This document shows positions 44,254-57,200 of a stretch of 64,000 nt of DNA, one piece after another. The stretch lies in contig OZ024787.1 in the NCBI GenBank assembly GCA_964017065.1, positions 4,120,503-4,184,502 on the forward strand, read 5' to 3'. The position numbers were made by a program, and so were the translations under genes. Origin of the DNA: Haliclona indistincta. Lineage: Eukaryota; Porifera; Demospongiae; Haplosclerida; Chalinidae. The notes under the pieces are model-generated. The model was not told the origin of the DNA. It did not search any database and was given only the letters and a program-made list of their open reading frames with translations. Each line of letters opens with the position of its first letter. The stretch's first letter is position 1.

Positions 44254-45094
44254 TATTGTTGCTAGGCAAACTAGTTGCTGTTACAACTTACTCTTAATGA
44301 ACAGATTTCACGAAACCCTCGGCGTGTTGCACATTGTAGAGTTAGCTCCTTAGTTATGATTTGCAGAAGGAGCTTTGCAGCTAAAGCCAACCTGTTTGCT
44401 ATTGAAACTGCACTGCTAACCAGAAGACAGCAAAGTGCTGACCACAATGGAGACAAGCCTACAAGGTGTGTCAAGTGGGCGTGACCGTGAACACTGAGTA
44501 GGTAGCCATTGCTCTTGGCTTTGATAGGCTTTTTCTTGAGATGTCTACGCACCCTCAGAGCTGTCCTGCTGTTTAGATGGAATCTACAAGTACCTAGGTA
44601 GTCAACTATGGGCGCCTTTGTTGTCAGAGAAGTCTAAGATGGCCGTCGTGCAAGGTGAGCCAGCCATAACTCAAGAACTAAAGCACTTTAGCAAAATCCA
44701 CGAGTCACATTGCAAGCCATTGTCGTGCTAAGCCTGTTCATACCTTTACCGAGTTTCGGAAGTGCGCGATGGTCTCTGCAGCTCATTGGACAGACAGAAT
44801 GAATGAATGACAAACTGAGTACCGTAACCCTCGCGCATGCGCCGAGGGTTAATAACGAGAAACGTGTAACGAGAATATCCAATTGCCCAAGAAAAGTGGG
44901 GAAAATTGAGCATGCGCAGACAGTCTGTACCAGGCTCTTTTCTGAAAAAGAGCCTGGTACATTACAAACTTATTTTTGTAAGGATATTCTTATTGTTAGT
45001 ACGTATAGTATTACCTTTTATGAATAGTGCTAAGTAAACTGTTTTGGCTTGTATTTGCAGTACAGCTAGATTGCAGCAAACTTGACTCTCAGTT
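44254..45094. other. Spacer
   Basis: No supported gene. It contains a short hairpin (CCAGGCTCTTTTCTGAAAAAGAGCCTGG, 44,932 onward). Confidence 0.4.
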
Positions 45095-45222
45095 TTGACA
45101 AACTGACTACAAGGACTCATATTTGTGGTCAACACCACACCTCTCCCTGTACATGGCATATGCTAGAGGGAGAGGTGTGGTGTTGACCACAAATTAACAA
45201 ATAACGGTCCTTGTAGTCTGTG
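45095..45222. repeat. Strong hairpin
   Basis: TTTGTGGTCAACACCACACC... and its exact-looking reverse complement give a 27-bp stem (45,118-45,196). Outer ACTACAAGGAC / GTCCTTGTAGT extends the pairing. Compact MITE or structured element. Confidence 0.85.
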
Positions 45223-45292
45223 GGGACTATTGAAGTTCATGATTCTTTCTCATTGTGATACTGCTATAACTATAGTACATTTATATAATACT

Positions 45293-45680
45293 GGGGGCGA
45301 GCCTGAGCTGATTTATGTGCTGCACAATTCAAGAACAATCCAATTTTCTACATAGGTGCATCGGTCAGCCCTCTGGTATTCTCTTTGTCGCTCCTGTCGT
45401 AGAGCTTTGTAATCAGGGGACTCTGCTGCTCGTTGTCGTTTACTGGCAGTACTTTTGCCTTGTAGAAGTCGATCCAGGTGTTCCCCAGGCGTCTCCAATG
45501 CTGGTTGTTGTGCTGCCTTGTTTTGAATCGCGCCACGTGAGGATTACATCATGGGGCACGGTCAATGCATACGCATGACTTCTCGGGAACATTGAGGCGA
45601 CAAACGCACCCCGTGCCACATAGATACATAGTTAGATAGGTCCCCGGGGGTGTGGACCATTGTCACCATCAATGTGGGCT
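45293..45680. mobile_element. Element with GGGGCGAGCC ends
   Basis: GGGGGCGAGCCTGAG at the left and GGGCTCGCCCC followed by AATTATT at the right. The same ends and the same right flank recur at 63,116-63,985. No coding content. Confidence 0.45.
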
Positions 45681-45753
45681 CGCCCCAATTATTGCAAGCT
45701 GTTTGCTGCTAAACTAGCGGCTACCTCTTAGGTACCTGAGGCACAAGTGACTA

Positions 45754-46483
45754 CCTTAAGGTGGCGGTATACCCGTTTTCATGAATATTAATGAGCGACT
45801 TTCTTTTATCTGCAGCTCGTGACAGAGCAACGCTAGCAGCGTGAAACTCGCTCTGATGCATCAATGATTGTGTCTCAATGTATAATGCAGCTTGAAACGT
45901 TGCACAATATTCTACACCAAGGAATAATGTAGGAACAATCGACATCGTACGGATACGCATTTTTCTAGCCAAAAATCTCTCCTGACTAACCGTGCAGCAA
46001 AGGTTACCAGCTGAAATTCGACTCTAATAAACCATTTCTAGGTGCTGACGAAGAGTTTTGTTGACCCACGCTGAACGTAGCTATTCTATGCATCGACAAA
46101 CATGGACGTCACTGCAAAATCAGCCATGATTTAGAATGTAAAAGTGTTTTTCTTAAAATCAGAAAAAGTAAATCCAGAAAACTCTTCGTCAGCACCTAGA
46201 AATGGTTTATAAGAGTCGAATTTCAGCTGATAACCTTTGCTGCACGGTTAGTCAGGAGAGATTTTTGGCTAGAAAAATGCGTATCCGTACGATGTCGATT
46301 GTTCCTACATTATTCCTTGGTGTAGAATATTGTGCAACGTTTCAAGCTGCATTATACATTGAGACACACTCATTGATGCATCAGAGCGAGTTTCACGCTG
46401 CTAGCGTTGCTCTGTCACGAGCTGCAGATAAAAGAAAGTCGCTCATTAATATTCATGAAAACGGGTATACCGCCACCTTAATG
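45754..46483. mobile_element. TTAA-flanked foldback, long near-identical arms
   Basis: TTAAGGTGGCGGTATACCCG... to ...CGGGTATACCGCCACCTTAA. The arms of about 300 bp are almost identical reverse complements, so any ORF appears on both strands. The loop is about 100 bp around 46,070-46,170. Confidence 0.85.
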
Positions 46484-47273
46484 TGACTATTAATTTCGTG
46501 TACTAAATTTGGCGATGGCATCAATGAACCCCACTATAAATAATACATGCATTTTTAAAATAATTGGCTGGATCCTCAACGCATACCCTGGTCGGTTACC
46601 GGCAATCTGGACTTGTCTGAAAACAAAAATGTTAAGAGTGGGCTGCCTCCAAGCATGTAGCCTCGCCTTGAAGCCACTGGCCTGGAGATTAAATCGAGCT
46701 GTGAGGATTGCGAGGTGGGCCTGAAGAAATTGTGTAGTTGTGTAGCACAATATCTTTACTCACATGCACGTGCTGACACATGATTACGTGGTTTTGGATG
46801 TGGTCAATACCTTCAGCTGCTATTTGCTAATGTTCAATGAAGCATCAAAGCCTATATGGTGCTATTTTTTAAGGATTTTAAAAATTAGTACACTGTTGCT
46901 TCTATATCAAGTCTGCACAAGTGAGTGAAGTTGAGGTATCATTAAAGCACTGGTATATATTACTTGATGCTGCCATAGCTTCATAATTAGACTAAGAACT
47001 TTATTAGCATCCATTGAGCTGAGCAGAATCTACAACAAAATAATATCAACCTCTTTTCTAATAAACCTAAAGCATTTCAAATTGATTATGCCCAATCATT
47101 AACGCATAAATTATTCATTGCTGTGGAATACGAGCTGTTCGCTTGCATAGATTTTGAATACTGCGTAATCAGTATAGGTAACATTGAAAATCCGTTATAC
47201 CATATATTGTCCATTTGGAAGTAATTGAGAGGAATCATCCCCACTCTATAAATTAAATTTTATCATTATTTAG
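46484..47273. other. AT-rich spacer
   Basis: No supported gene. An upstream exon of the death-fold gene may be here but is not recognisable. Confidence 0.35.
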
Positions 47274-47575
47274 ATGAACAAGATGCTATGAGAAGAATCT
47301 TAACAAAGGAACATGCTGCTATTTGCAAAATAATAACCCTTAACCCACCCAGCTTTCGGTCACATCTCCATTCAGCTGGCTTCATTAGTGCTGCCACATA
47401 CGAAAATGTTACCAGCACCACCTGTACTAAAGCTAAAATAGCCAAAAACCTGATGCAAGACTGCCAAGGACACATCACTACTGCTGATGACTCAGTAAAG
47501 AATATGATAGTATTTCTAGAGATTCTAGCAGAAGAGCCAGCTGCCATGCCAACAGTCAATAGGATAAAACAAAAT
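47274..47575 (+). CDS. Death-fold-like exon
   Basis: An internal exon bounded by an ATTTAG acceptor and a consensus GTGAGT donor, length 302 (enters in phase 1, leaves in phase 0). It encodes about 100 residues. ILTKEHAAICKIITLNPPSF and SATYENVTSTT-type spacing (GFISAATYENVTSTTCT), then AKNLMQDCQ and MIVFLEILAE, fit a six-helix CARD/death-fold pattern common in sponge and cnidarian multidomain immune-type proteins. The flanking exons were not found, so the full protein is unknown. Confidence 0.5.
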
Positions 47576-48683
47576 GTGAGTATGCATGTTACCTCCATTC
47601 TTATTATTAATTTGTATTTTTGTTTGTTTACATACAGCTTGAACAGCAGCACTGGTTTAATGAAGATTCAGAATAGTGAACAAAAAATAATGCTTAATAG
47701 TAAACAGGCTATTTACATATGCGTGCACAAATTATTGGCTATCAGTTTAATGTAATGTATTATTGGTTATCAGTCCTTATCAGTTAATGTATTAGTTATT
47801 AGATAGATTATTCTTATTAGTTGATGTAAGCACTTCCCTCTTACTCAAAATCTTGTAGTGTCATCTGATCTCAGGCTGGTATTTTTTGGGAAAATCTTTA
47901 ACATATTATAATTATGAATTTTACTACCGTAAATCGGGAATTTTTCGTGTAACAGCGCGACTGAAAAGTGCACGCGATCCTCGAAACGATGTAGCAATTT
48001 TTCGCACCAGATTTCTCGACGTGTAGCGGTAGCAGGTCTATAAGAAACTATAGAAGCTTCAAGCCAAGGACGTTACCGAGGGCTGGACCTAGCGTTTTTT
48101 TGCTATTATCCTCGTGTCGTGAGTTATATCGTCGATGCACTGAAACTTTTGTGTAGTGACCCGCGTTTTAACAGTCATAACAGTCCCCAGAAACAGTCAT
48201 TTTCGCGCATGCAATGCGTACTAGGCTCTCTAATATATACTAGCCACTCGTACCCACGCAGTGCAGCCCGCCCGAGAGCCATGGCTAAAGCGCAGATTGC
48301 GGTTCTGTGCCCCGAGTTATAAATTAATACTGAATAATTCTACAGCGTTCGCGTCAGTCGCGTGTCCTTGCTTGTCGTTCGCGTCGTTTCTGTTTGCTGT
48401 TGCTTATAATTAAGTTCTAAGATCAGTTGGACAGCGCATCCAATCGGATCTACGCGATGTAGACTGAAGCCCTCGTTACGCTCGGACGCTAAGCCTAAAA
48501 GCAACGGTGGCAGTGAAGTTCTAAATCGCGTAGATCCTTGGATGCGCTGCCTAACTAATATATAATGTAGACTATTGCTACAACACCAGCACCGTGGGCG
48601 AATTAATATAATACCATCTGATACAACAATATCAATAATTTGTGCTTGTAGAGAGTTCAAAGTTCAAAATACATTACTCTGCA
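47576..48683. other. Spacer with one foldback
   Basis: No supported gene. A palindrome at about 48,425-48,560 pairs AGCGCATCCAATCGGATCTA with TAGATCCTTGGATGCGCT. Nothing else recognised. Confidence 0.4.
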
Positions 48684-48994
48684 TCATGATTGCTTACTAC
48701 TAGCATATGCAATATTCTCATGTATTGTTATATTGTCTCTTGGAACATTAGCGTATATACTCAGTATTGCGTCACTTGGTACTGTTCCAGGAAGACTAAC
48801 GTATAATGTTGCGTCACGAACATTGGCTTGTTCAAACACCAGTTTGTGATCAATGGGACCATGTTCCGCGTCATCTGCATCATCAGCATTCTCAGTGATA
48901 GCAGTGACTCCACTTGTAGGTTCAACTTTGATTTCAGTATATCGCGATTGAAAGGAATGGTCAAGAACACTCATGCTGTTCACCATGTTGGACC
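48684..48994 (-). pseudogene. Stranded 3' end of the receptor gene (tyrosine-motif tail)
   Basis: This is the distal part of the receptor's last coding exon, separated from the rest (57,661-57,765) by the LTR retrotransposon. Joining across the GACC target duplication restores the frame. It encodes about 100 cytoplasmic residues ending in a TGA at 48,684. Motifs: SRYTEI (about 48,930-48,947), TLYVSL (about 48,792-48,809) and SIYANV (about 48,744-48,761). SRYTEI and SIYANV fit the ITIM consensus [SILV]xYxx[ILV]; YANV also has the YxN form bound by GRB2-type SH2 domains. In this allele the segment is not contiguous with its gene. Confidence 0.75.
48991..48994. repeat. Target-site duplication GACC (left copy)
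   Basis: GACC immediately precedes the left LTR and recurs at 57,661-57,664 right after the other LTR. Four to five bp is normal for Ty3/gypsy integrase. Confidence 0.85.
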
Positions 48995-49170
48995 TGTAGC
49001 GTTAGGTACCGCCAGGTAACGAGCAAACAGATTCTCAACATGAACTGATTTTCATGACAAGGCTAGAACTGATTATACTTAGCACATGTCCCATTATATA
49101 CACAAGGGAAAAATCAAACTAGTTCACATAATTAGAATGATAGTACTAATGAGCCATGAGTCAAGTTACA
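48995..49170 (-). repeat. 3' LTR
   Basis: On the plus strand it reads TGTAGCGTTAGGTACCGCC...GAGTCAAGTTACA. It matches 57,485-57,660 base for base by eye. On the element's own strand it holds a TATATAA box (in GTGTATATAATGG). Confidence 0.93.
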
Positions 49171-49182
49171 TCTCCCCCTCTC
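49171..49182 (-). other. Polypurine tract
   Basis: GAGAGGGGGAGA on the minus strand directly abuts the 3' LTR; primer site for plus-strand DNA synthesis. Confidence 0.85.
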
Positions 49183-49270
49183 AAGCTCAGACGTCCTCGG
49201 GTGAGCATTACTTGGGTCTACGACGGAGACGATGAGTCCATGTCCCTCCTGGTTCTTCGCTCACTTCATT

Positions 49271-51233
49271 ATCATTGCCGATCGGCAATGATATGTAGGG
49301 ATGACCTCGAACTAAGATGGCGGCTACTCATGTGTGAAAATGTGTTTTCGCACATATCTCTACTGTTATACATTTCTACTGTATTTTAACTATCTCCGAG
49401 GGAATATGAAGTGCGAGCGCTTGTAGGAAGTCTATGAAAGTCGCCGGGACTGCTTGCTTGACGACATAAATCAAGATGGCGACTCTAAGGGAGGGCGTTG
49501 CAGATCTTCGCTGTTTTAACGTTTGTCGAGATTCCAGACATCTAGGATTGATCAGGAGATTGTTCTGAGCATGAAAATGCCTTTGGCGAAGCGGGCAGAC
49601 GTTTCTAAAGTGGTAAACTGAAATCGCCGCCCACGCGAATTGTTCATCTTCTTTCTTCTTTCTTCTTTCTTTCTTTCTTTCTTTCTTCTTTCGGTAAGCC
49701 TAGCGCTGTCCTGAGTTAACGAATGACTACCAAACCTGCACCATCGCACGTGTATATGTCTGGAATAGTGCACTTACTTCTTAGATAGGCATCAAACACT
49801 ACCAGAAGTGAGTAATCCTTGAAAAACATGGTTTTTTGACCGTTTTGGACTGTTAGAGCGACTCCATTAATTAACCCTCTAGTCGCTGCCGATCATTGAC
49901 TCCGCCCACATCAGTTTTAAAACTGAGCTCGGTTCTCGCTTTCTCTCTGCTCTGGGCGCTTCAGCGTGCAAGCTAGAGCCTAGAGATATGAACATTTGTT
50001 TAAAGCAGTATACTATACCCTGGGTAACCCTGATCTGTCTATGCTGACATCATGACCCACGGCAAACGCGAACCGGACGACGGTGATGATCATGATGCTA
50101 CGTACCCGATCTAGCTAGACTAGCTAAAACGTTTGTTACACTACCCGGCGTAAGCTGTACCCATAGGACCCCTGTGCTGTTGACTACTGGACACTGGTCA
50201 TTGTAAAAAGCTAGAAGCCTCTGTGATCGTGATATCGACATCAACATGCAAGCCGGCCTGGGGACTAGTGTCACTAGTCTAAGGACTGGCTTGCAGCCAT
50301 GATCATCATAGTGTTCCACTGAGTTGTTAGTGTTAGTCTCTTCTTCATCCATTACAGTTGTAAGAAATATCATGTTGTCAACTCATACTCTCAACCTCTC
50401 CAACTAATTTAAACCTTTTCATTATTCTTGTGATTGCCGATAATAACATTCCATGCTCCTCGACTCTCTCTCTCTGATAGTGATCAAAAAAGTAACAGGA
50501 ACAAGTAAAGTAAAAAAGTTTTAATAAAAAAACTAAAAAGTGTAGGGATGACTCTTGCAAAAGTAAAGGAACAAGATGGGATGATGCTTGCAAAAGGAAA
50601 GGAACAAGATGGGATGCTGCTTGCAAAAGTAAAGGAACAAGATGGGATGATGCTTGCAAAAGTAAAGGAACAAGATTGGATGATGCTTGCAAATGTAAAA
50701 GTCCCAAGTATCCCTACATCAGCGGCTTGAAGGAGGACGCAGTCCGATGAAGTAATTGACGGTTGTAAATAACTAGACTGTGGTATCTGTGTTTAGGAGG
50801 ACGCAGTCCGATGAAGTAGTTGACAGTTGTAAATAACTAGAGGTGTCTGTGCTTTGGAGGACGCAGTCCGATGAAGTAATTGACGGTTGTAAATAACTAG
50901 ACTTACTAGAGATGTCTGTGGTTTGGAGGACGCAGTCCGATTAAGTAATTGACGGTTGTAAAAGGTATAGTAAGAGGATTCCGCATCTGTCAGTTGCACG
51001 TCATCGCAGCAAGCCGCTGATGTAGGGATACTTGGGACTTTTACATTTGCAAGCATCATCCAATCTTGTTCCTTTACTTTTGCAAGCATCATCCCATCTT
51101 GTTCCTTTACTTTTGCAAGCAGCATCCCATCTTGTTCCTTTCCTTTTGCAAGCATCATCCCATCTTGTTCCTTTACTTTTGCAAGAGTCATCCCTACACT
51201 TTTTAGTTTTTTTATTAAAACTTTTTTACTTTT
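49271..51233 (-). mobile_element. Family 2 repeat, copy 2, inside the retrotransposon
   Basis: It starts with hairpin ATCATTGCCGATCGGCAATGAT preceded by ATT, as in copy 1. It contains the same non-coding body, a pyrimidine-rich CTTT tract near 49,660, and a palindromic cassette (arms about 50,498-50,729 and 51,009-51,233) around the tandem array 50,730-50,965. Reading the retrotransposon pol frame across the insertion (51,234 to 49,270) gives a short in-frame ending and a stop at 49,208-49,210, confirming an insertion. Confidence 0.82.
50730..50965 (+). repeat. Tandem units in the family 2 loop
   Basis: Four units containing GGAGGACGCAGTCCGAT and TTGACGGTTGTAAATAAC, homologous to 23,312-23,530. 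In copy 2 the second mini-hairpin has a T change (AAATAAC), which weakens the stem. Confidence 0.85.
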
Positions 51234-54200
51234 TGCTAGTAGGCGTCCCCCCTGGTGACTCAGTAGCAACATCACGAACTGTTGGGAATGTTCCTGTATA
51301 GACACACCTTGACGACTATCCTTCTTCGGCTGCTTATCCTTCTGGTTTGTTGCTGAAATAATCTCCGGGGCCTCATTTGGTGAATCCCGTTTCGGAGTGT
51401 CATCCCTACTGTTCAAATCCGGATCCAGGATGGGTTCTACAAATGACTCTGGTTTCTTCTTTGATTTCTTTCTCTTTGATGGTGGCCAAAAGTAATCCTC
51501 ATCTGAGACAAGCTCTTCTGGACATGTCCTTAGCCGATCCAGGGCCACAAGGATAGGATCTTCTCCAGGTCTATCGACTCTTCGAATCTTTGCCGTATTT
51601 GTGTCCATTTCAATGACTCTGTACGGTCCATGATAAGGTCTAGCAAATTTTCTTAGGGGACCTGTCTTATCAGCTGGTTTGAAGAGGAATACTCGGTCGC
51701 CCTCTCTGAACCGTGGTAATCTTGTTTTCTGGTCATAGCAGTTCTTTTGTCTCTTCTGAGCTTTTCCAATACACTTTCGTGCATCATCCCATGCCTCAGC
51801 AGTGCGACGAGCTAAATCGGCTCCATATTCCTTCAGGTCACAATCTTGACGTGTTTTCTTAACGGACAGAGCAGTTTGAGTAGGAAGACGAGGATCCCTG
51901 CCATAAATCAGAAAGAATGGAGACTCCTGGGTACTCTGTTGCTGAGAAGCTCTGTAAGCAAACAGAACAAAGGGTAGCTGCTGATCCCAATCCTTCCCAT
52001 CCCGCTCAACTGTCTTGGCCAGCATACTGATAAGTGTTCTATTAAACCTCTCTACAAGCCCATCAGTTTGAGGGTGATATGCTGTGGTGTTTACCTTCTT
52101 GTACCCCAGGACTCTTTCTACTTCTTTGAGTAATCCCGACAAGAAAGCTTGACCACGATCTGATAACAACTGGGAGGGAACTCCATGTCGAGCCACGATT
52201 TCTCGCACAAGTAGGTTAGCTATTGTAGCTGCCGTCTGGTCAGGAGTTGCATATACTTCTGGCCACTTGGTCAAGTAGTCCATGAACACTACGGCGTATT
52301 TGTTACCATGACGAGACATTGGAAACTGTACGACATCAACACCAACACGGTCAAAGGGTCCGTTGACTGGTATCGGGGTTAGTGGAGAGTGTACTGCTCG
52401 TCCTGGTGAATGGGTATTACAAATCAAACAAGCACGAGTCCAGCGTGCGATATCAGCTCTCATGCCATGCCACCAATAATGTTTCCTAAGCTCACTATGT
52501 ACCTTTGCATCGCCTAGGTGTGCTCCGAACACTCCAGCATGAGCTTCAGTGAACAGCTGCTGTCGCTGACTGTGAGGTGGAATTATCCTGAGGGTACTGT
52601 CCTTCTCCACTCTGTACAACACATCATCTTCCACAACATACTGCGAACTTGATAACACCAGGGTCCTAGCTCGACTATCATCCTCAGGTAGAACACCAGT
52701 CTCGAGATACAGAATGATTTCTGACAAGTCAGAATCTCCTCTCTGCGCTGTAGATAAAGTAGAATGATCAGAATCCGCCACAGAGTCTAAAGCTGCGATC
52801 ACTCCATCAGGTTCAGTGGCATCCTCACTATCTGGCAGTGGAGATCTTGAAAGAGTGTCGGCATTCACATTGCTATGACCCGAACGATGCTTGATTGTCA
52901 AATTCAATTCTTGAATAGCCATGCCCCAACGTGCTAGTTTTCCAGATGGCTGTGGAGTGTTTAGCAAAGAAGTTAGAGCAGAGTGATCTGTGAATACTTC
53001 ACATGAGTGTCCATAGAGGTATGGTCTGAAGTGCTTGACAGCCCACACAACTCCCAAACCTTCAAGTTCAGTGATGCCATAGTTCTTCTCATGCGACTGC
53101 AGAGATCGGCTAGCGTAAGCAACAGGATGAACAGAACCATCGTCTTGCTTCTGAGCCAAAACTGCTCCAAGTCCTGCTCCTGATGCATCAGTTTCTAACA
53201 CAAATGGCTTTAAGAAGTCAGGAAATACCAATAGCGGGGAGTTAATGAGTAGCTCCTTCAAATCACTGAAAGCTTTCTGGCAGTTGTGGGTCCAAGCAAA
53301 AGGAACGTCTTTCTTGGTTAGAGCATGAAGTGGTCCAGCAATCTTAGCAAAACCTGGAACAAACTTCCGATAATATGAAGCAAGACCCAGAAATGAGCGA
53401 AGTGACTTGATGTCATGAGGTACAGGGAACTTTTGCACTGCCTCAACCTTCTTTGGATCTGCGCGAACACCTTTCTCAGAGACCACATGTCCTAGGTATT
53501 CTACTTCGGTAAGGGCAAATCGACACTTTCCTGGTCGTAGCTTCAAACCTGCCTTACGAAGACGATCCATCACTTGAGAGAGATTAGCATTATGTTCTGT
53601 CATGGTGCGCCCGAACACAAGTACATCATCAAGATACACAACACATACTGACCGTGCCAATCCTGTGAGGACAACTTCCATGAGTCTCTGAAAAGTAGCA
53701 GGTGCGTTCACTAACCCAAACGGCATCTTTTTGAACTGGTACAGTCCTGCAAAAGTAGTAAACGCTGTCTTTTCTTTAGAATCCTTGTCCATAGCAACCT
53801 GCCAGTATCCAGACGCAAGATCTAAAGCAGAGAAGTATTTCGAGCCATTTAGTATATCGAGGGTGTCATCAATCCTCGGCAATGGAAATTCATCCAACTT
53901 GGTAACCTGGTTAAGTTTCCGATAGTCGACACAGAAACGAATTCCACCGTCTTTCTTCTGGACGAGTACTATCGGACTGGCCCAAGGACTTGCTGAGGGT
54001 TCAATAACTCCTTGCTTGAGCATGTCATCGACGAGCTCTTCAACCTTGTTCCTCAGAGCAAAGGGAGTCCTTCTCAAGGGTTGTTTGATAGGGAGGTGTT
54101 GATCAGTGTAAATTGAGTGAGTTACTAAATCAGTTGTACCAAGTTCACTTGGGTCTAGCGCGAAGACATCAGAGTAAGAAGACAATAGAGTTTTCAGAGT

Positions 54201-57200
54201 TTCTCGGTCTTCCTTTACCAGTTGACTGAAATCAGTACCTAGCTGACTGAACAGCTTCGCAACCCGCTCCTGCTGCTTCTCGGCTTCACCTTGCGGTGGG
54301 TCATCTATAGCGATGCTTTGCAGTCGAGAAAGTTCTGCTGATCGACTCGAGTCAGACTCATCTCTGGACACTACAGTGGTTGTCGTTACAACTCCAAGGT
54401 GAGTCCCTTCTTCTAAGCACTCTTTCTCTACACCATTGTTCTGCAACACCAAGGTCACAAACTGATCATCTGCCATCTCCACAACACTGTCAGCCATCTG
54501 CAGTCCTGGACTCAGCTCAGATGGTGTGAACATTAGTGGTCCTTTCAGTGGAGTGTCTTCTACTGTCGCACGTACTACTTTCTGCATACCAGCTGGGACC
54601 TTCACAGCTTGAAGTAGCCGCACCTCTCTTCCATCATACCTCTCTTGCTCACCATTCAGCTCTTTAACGGTCTGCTTCGGCTCGGTTGGAGGGAGTCGCT
54701 CACCAGTGAAGAGATCCGTGATGCTACCATCAGTATCCTTTGTCCCCAAGGAGAATCCTAGTTGTGGTTGTACATCAGTACCTAACAACAGATCGTTTGG
54801 TGCATCCTTTCGCACTAGAATGGTAGTGATCCGCTGATACTGTCCTCTGGACAAAGTGAGTTCAACCTGGGCGATGAAGTCTAAACGGTGTCCACCATAA
54901 TTCTTTAGCACAACATCAGGACCCTTGAGCTTCTCCCGAGTGGATTCTATCCACTGTGCATCAGTCTGCTCCTTAGATCGGTTGCTTTTGAGAACCTTCA
55001 ACACGAACTCTAAAGAGGCAATAGTTGCTGGCGATCCAGTGTCGATTAGGGCTTGGACACTGATCCCTTCGACTGCCACAGTATCGTAGACAGTAGGTCC
55101 CAACCTCGAACCCTTGTCAGCTGGTATGACAGTTTTCACCATACCAGAGCTCCCAATAGCGGCATCCAATTCGGCTTGCCGGAGCTTCTCACGAAGAATC
55201 TCTATTTCGTTCTTCTCAATAGGATCGGGTTTTTCTTGGGGAGTCACGCGTTTCACTTGTGATTTTCCTCGTGACTCACCACTATCCCTGGGAGGCTTCG
55301 GGTATGGACAGTCGGACTTAAAGTGGCCTTCCATACCACAACGGTAACAGGTACCATTCCTGCCACGTGGGGTCTTAGGTGGCTCTGTACGTTCTGAGGG
55401 AGTAGTTGGGGTAACTCTTTGAGGAGTGGCTGGTGTAGAGGGGTTACGATTCAAAGGTCCGCCAAAACGATTCTTGTTTGGATACGGTTTCTGTTGGTAT
55501 CGTCCTGAAACTTCTTTCAGCTTAGCTTCCTCAAACCTGGCCTTAGTTACAATCTCATCAACACTGCCCTCAACGCCCACAACTTTGGTTTGGATTTCTG
55601 GTCGAAGACCGGACACAAACTGGTTCAGTAGCACTATCTGACCGACCTTCTCAGCTTCAGAATTACCACCCATAGCCGTGGAGTATGCTTTGCTATGTAG
55701 CTTGCGAAGCTCCTGGGCGTAATCATCAACCGACTCCGCAGCTCCCTGCTTTCGGCTGTGGAACATCTGGGTCTGAAGTGCTGTCAGCTTAACAGGTGTG
55801 AATCTCTTCTTCAATGCACAGACCAGTTGGTCATAGTCAGTCTTCTGAGCTGGAGTACATGACCTGTAGAAGGACTTGGCATTACCTCGAAGGGCAGCAC
55901 TGAGGTGCACTGTCTTGAAATTCCTGTCCCACCTAGCAACACGGGCTACTGCTTCAAAGTGATCCAGCCATTCTTCGAATGTCTCGCCATCCCGCTGATC
56001 TCCTCCGTGAAAACTTGGGATAGATGGTAAATGAGCAGGATGGACCATCGGCGAATAAGGCGTAGCATCAGCAACTCCAGTCAGTCCTGGGTTAAAGCTT
56101 GTACTGAGATGACTAGGTGCGAAGCAAAAAGGTGTAGTCACTGTAGTTGAAGCACTCTCGGTAGGCACAAGCAACGGCTGAGTCGTTTGTCCTCCTGTAA
56201 TTGTGGTCGTCATGATTGGAGAGTAGGAGAGAGTAGAAGGGGTCGTTAATGATGACGACACGGAAGTGGCTGCAGTCTGGCTAGTGGCTCCCAGACCTGC
56301 AAAGGAAAAACAAGATGATAAAGACCTAGTTCCAACAACATTGGCCTGTCCTGGTAAGGAAAATCGTACAGCAGGTGTGAATGGGGGTGCAGTCACGTGT
56401 AACCCATGACTCGGAGGGGTGATAGTCTGTGTTCCTGACTCTTTGTCTCTACTTTCCCTCAGTTCAACTCGAAGGCGCTGATTCTCCAACTGGCATGTCT
56501 CCAGCTGCTCTCGAAGGTGCTGATCCTGCGATTGACATGCCTCCAGCTGCTCTCGAAGGTGCTTATCCTGCATGAGATTGACATGTCTCCAGCTGCTCTC
56601 GAAGGTGTTTATCCTGAGATTGACATGTCTCCAGCTGCTCTCGAAGGTGTTTATCCTGAGATTGACATGTCTCCAGCTGCTCTCGAAGGTGCTGATCCTG
56701 AGACTGGCATGTCTCCAGCTGTTCCTCAAGGCGACTGATAGAGTTATCTCTGCCTGTGATTAGCTCCTGCAACTGCTGCTCTCGTTGTTGGGCTTCTGCC
56801 AGCTGTCTGGTCAAAGTGCCAGAGTCCATGGTGTTCTCCTCCCTAGCTCTGCGCATATGGTCGAGTTCGTCTAAAGCTCTCTGCTCCCGTGTCTCCCATC
56901 TTGTACGCTCCGATTCCAATAGTCGGTAGTACTTCAACTCTCGGGCCTCTCCTCGCTGTGTTTCTTCTAGACGGTATTGATCCAATTCTGCTGCTTTCAT
57001 CTTCAGGTTTTCCGTCAATTCCTTCTCTCTGTTCATACTCCTTGACAACGTTTCCTGCAATTCGCTCCTTGCTTCAGACTCTGTCCGCTCAGTCCTCGTA
57101 GTATCTGCCGCGGTCTGTTCCTCGAGCTGCTCGACGCGGTCCCTAAGCTTCTCCGCTTCGGTCCTTGACTGTTCGAGCTCCTTCTCCAACTGCGGCGTCT

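Noticed and set aside
45751..46486. Mirror-image genes on both strands
   Set aside because: Both frames are the same sequence in the two arms of a TTAA foldback.
50793..51233. Native C-terminus of the retrotransposon polyprotein (KVKEQDGMM repeats)
   Set aside because: These residues come from the inserted family 2 repeat; the true pol end lies beyond it at 49,208.
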